From CAYLJV01 sp964554215 (GTDB taxonomy: Archaea > Hadarchaeota > Hadarchaeia > Hadarchaeales > JAGGTB01), in NCBI GenBank assembly GCA_964554215.1, contig CAZKND010000064.1:1-6125 (forward strand): a DNA stretch of 6,125 nucleotides. Direction: 5' to 3'. This document shows, one piece after another, positions 5,262-6,125 of this stretch. The notes beneath the pieces are model-generated. The model saw only the letters and a list, made by a program, of their open reading frames with translations. It did no database searches and was not told where the DNA came from. Made by a program: the position numbers and the translations under genes. How positions within the stretch are numbered: position 1 is the stretch's first letter; the number at the start of each line of letters is the position of its first letter.

Positions 5262-6125
5262 CTAAGACATCTGGAAACGCAACAAGGCTCCGACGCCTTT
5301 GAATGCGTTGTGGAACTGTTTTCCTTCTTCCGTTTCGGTCGAGATGAATTCGACTTCTGCACCGGTCTGGTCGGCCATTTCGCAAAGTTCTTTGATTTCG
5401 TCCTTGGTTTCAACTATTTCCAGCTCATTTTCGCCACATTTTGGGCAGGATTTTTTTGGCACACCTTTCTTGATTTTAGATGTGTCGTTGGAGACTTTTT
5501 CATCTTCATAACCGCAGGCGTCGCACTTTATCTTGAATCGGTTTATTTCTTGCTCTTCCGACACTAGGAGTGTTTCTACAGCGCCGTTTCTCAAATGTTT
5601 CCTAACTTCTTCTACACCGTAGGTGACCATGGCTTCATCCGAAACTATGCCGCTCAGGAACTCTTTTACCAGGGATTTCTCCCTCATGACGTCTAAATCT
5701 TCTAAAACGTCTTCTGCTTTGTTTATGAGTTCTTTAATCCCCTGTTCGCTGGAATATCCTAGGTCGTAAACTGCTTCTATTTTATCTTGAACGTCTTTTT
5801 TCAGATTGTCCCCTTTCAAAAACTTGTTCTTGTTCGGCCCCGGCCCTCCCACTATTATCACTCTCAATTCTTCGTCGTCGGCGAACTCTCTATTTGCTAA
5901 TTCTCCGACTCTTTTCATGAACTGTTCGAGAGCTTTCTCTCTCAATCTTTCGAATCTCTGAGCGGATTGTCCCCCTTTACTGTGCTTTCCCCATACACTG
6001 GAGGTTAGATTAGAAGCTATATCCAGATGTTTTCCTTTGAGGGTAGCTACAGTCGCTTCTTTCGAGTCGACCACGATCAAACCCACTTTTTCACCGGTCG
6101 CTATCGCTTCTTTAATATGTTCCAA
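5262..6125 (-). CDS. prf1: Peptide chain release factor aRF1, C-terminal two thirds (cut by window edge)
   Basis: Class I release factor of the archaeal/eukaryotic (eRF1) family, which reads all three stop codons and triggers peptide release on the ribosome. The 287 visible residues hold domain 2, with the catalytic GGQ loop (GKHSKGGQS, GGQ at fragment residues 51-53) followed by QRFERLRE, the GGPGPNKNKFLKG segment (93-105) and the EQGIKEL motif (127-133). Domain 3 contains a Cys201/Cys204 and Cys227/Cys230 zinc-ribbon-like insert and the typical ending VEFISTETEEG. The family is usually around 410-420 residues, so roughly 130 N-terminal residues, including the stop-codon-reading NIKS region, lie beyond the right edge. 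The first in-window codon (TTG at 6125-6123) is almost certainly an internal leucine, not a start. The gene converges on ahcY with a 19-bp gap and nothing suggests a functional link. Confidence 0.96.
   Translation of the reverse strand: MEHIKEAIATGEKVGLIVVDSKEATVATLKGKHLDIASNLTSSVWGKHSKGGQSAQRFERLREKALEQFMKRVGELANREFADDEELRVIIVGGPGPNKNKFLKGDNLKKDVQDKIEAVYDLGYSSEQGIKELINKAEDVLEDLDVMREKSLVKEFLSGIVSDEAMVTYGVEEVRKHLRNGAVETLLVSEEQEINRFKIKCDACGYEDEKVSNDTSKIKKGVPKKSCPKCGENELEIVETKDEIKELCEMADQTGAEVEFISTETEEGKQFHNAFKGVGALLRFQMS

Noticed and set aside
6123..6125. TTG at the right edge as the start of a short release-factor-like gene
   Set aside because: The protein is collinear with the internal part of aRF1 and lacks domain 1; the gene simply continues past the window.

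Overview
The window looks like chromosomal DNA of an archaeon. The strongest evidence is the partial gene at the right edge, which encodes an archaeal/eukaryotic-type class I release factor (aRF1) with the GGQ loop; bacteria do not use this protein. The promoter-like AT boxes and the GGAGG-type ribosome sites also fit an archaeon. The proteins are rich in Asp/Glu but keep many Lys, so a salt-adapted or brine euryarchaeal lineage is possible. That placement is an inference, and I cannot name the taxon.

Layout, left to right. At 1-66 there is a short non-coding stretch with a small hairpin, probably the leader of a gene outside the window. A leftward pair follows: a PHP-family metallo-phosphoesterase (67-684) behind metG, methionyl-tRNA synthetase (719-2560). 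A 125-bp divergent intergenic region (2561-2685) carries AT-rich promoter candidates for both directions. A rightward pair comes next: an MTA/SAH/5'-deoxyadenosine deaminase (2686-3987) and an AhcY-family homocysteine nucleoside hydrolase (3989-5242). They are separated by one base, and the second gene's Shine-Dalgarno lies inside the first. Finally the leftward aRF1 gene (5262-6125, N-terminus off the window) converges on ahcY, with a hairpin between them whose loop holds the ahcY stop codon.

How the genes fit together: the rightward operon is best read as an S-adenosylhomocysteine recycling module. The deaminase would convert SAH to S-inosylhomocysteine (SIH), and the AhcY-family enzyme would split SIH into inosine and homocysteine, as characterised for the Methanocaldococcus jannaschii proteins DadD and SIHH. 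The AhcY homologue here lacks the Thr and Glu that read adenine in classical SAH hydrolases (Glu53 and Ser55 instead), which supports SIH as substrate. The divergent neighbour, methionyl-tRNA synthetase, consumes the methionine this cycle helps regenerate. That MetRS looks bacterial in its zinc-binding insert, suggesting ancient horizontal acquisition.

I found no mobile element, CRISPR array, tRNA/rRNA gene or wholly unknown gene. The most interesting signal is the gene-order plus active-site evidence for the inosyl route of SAH recycling.
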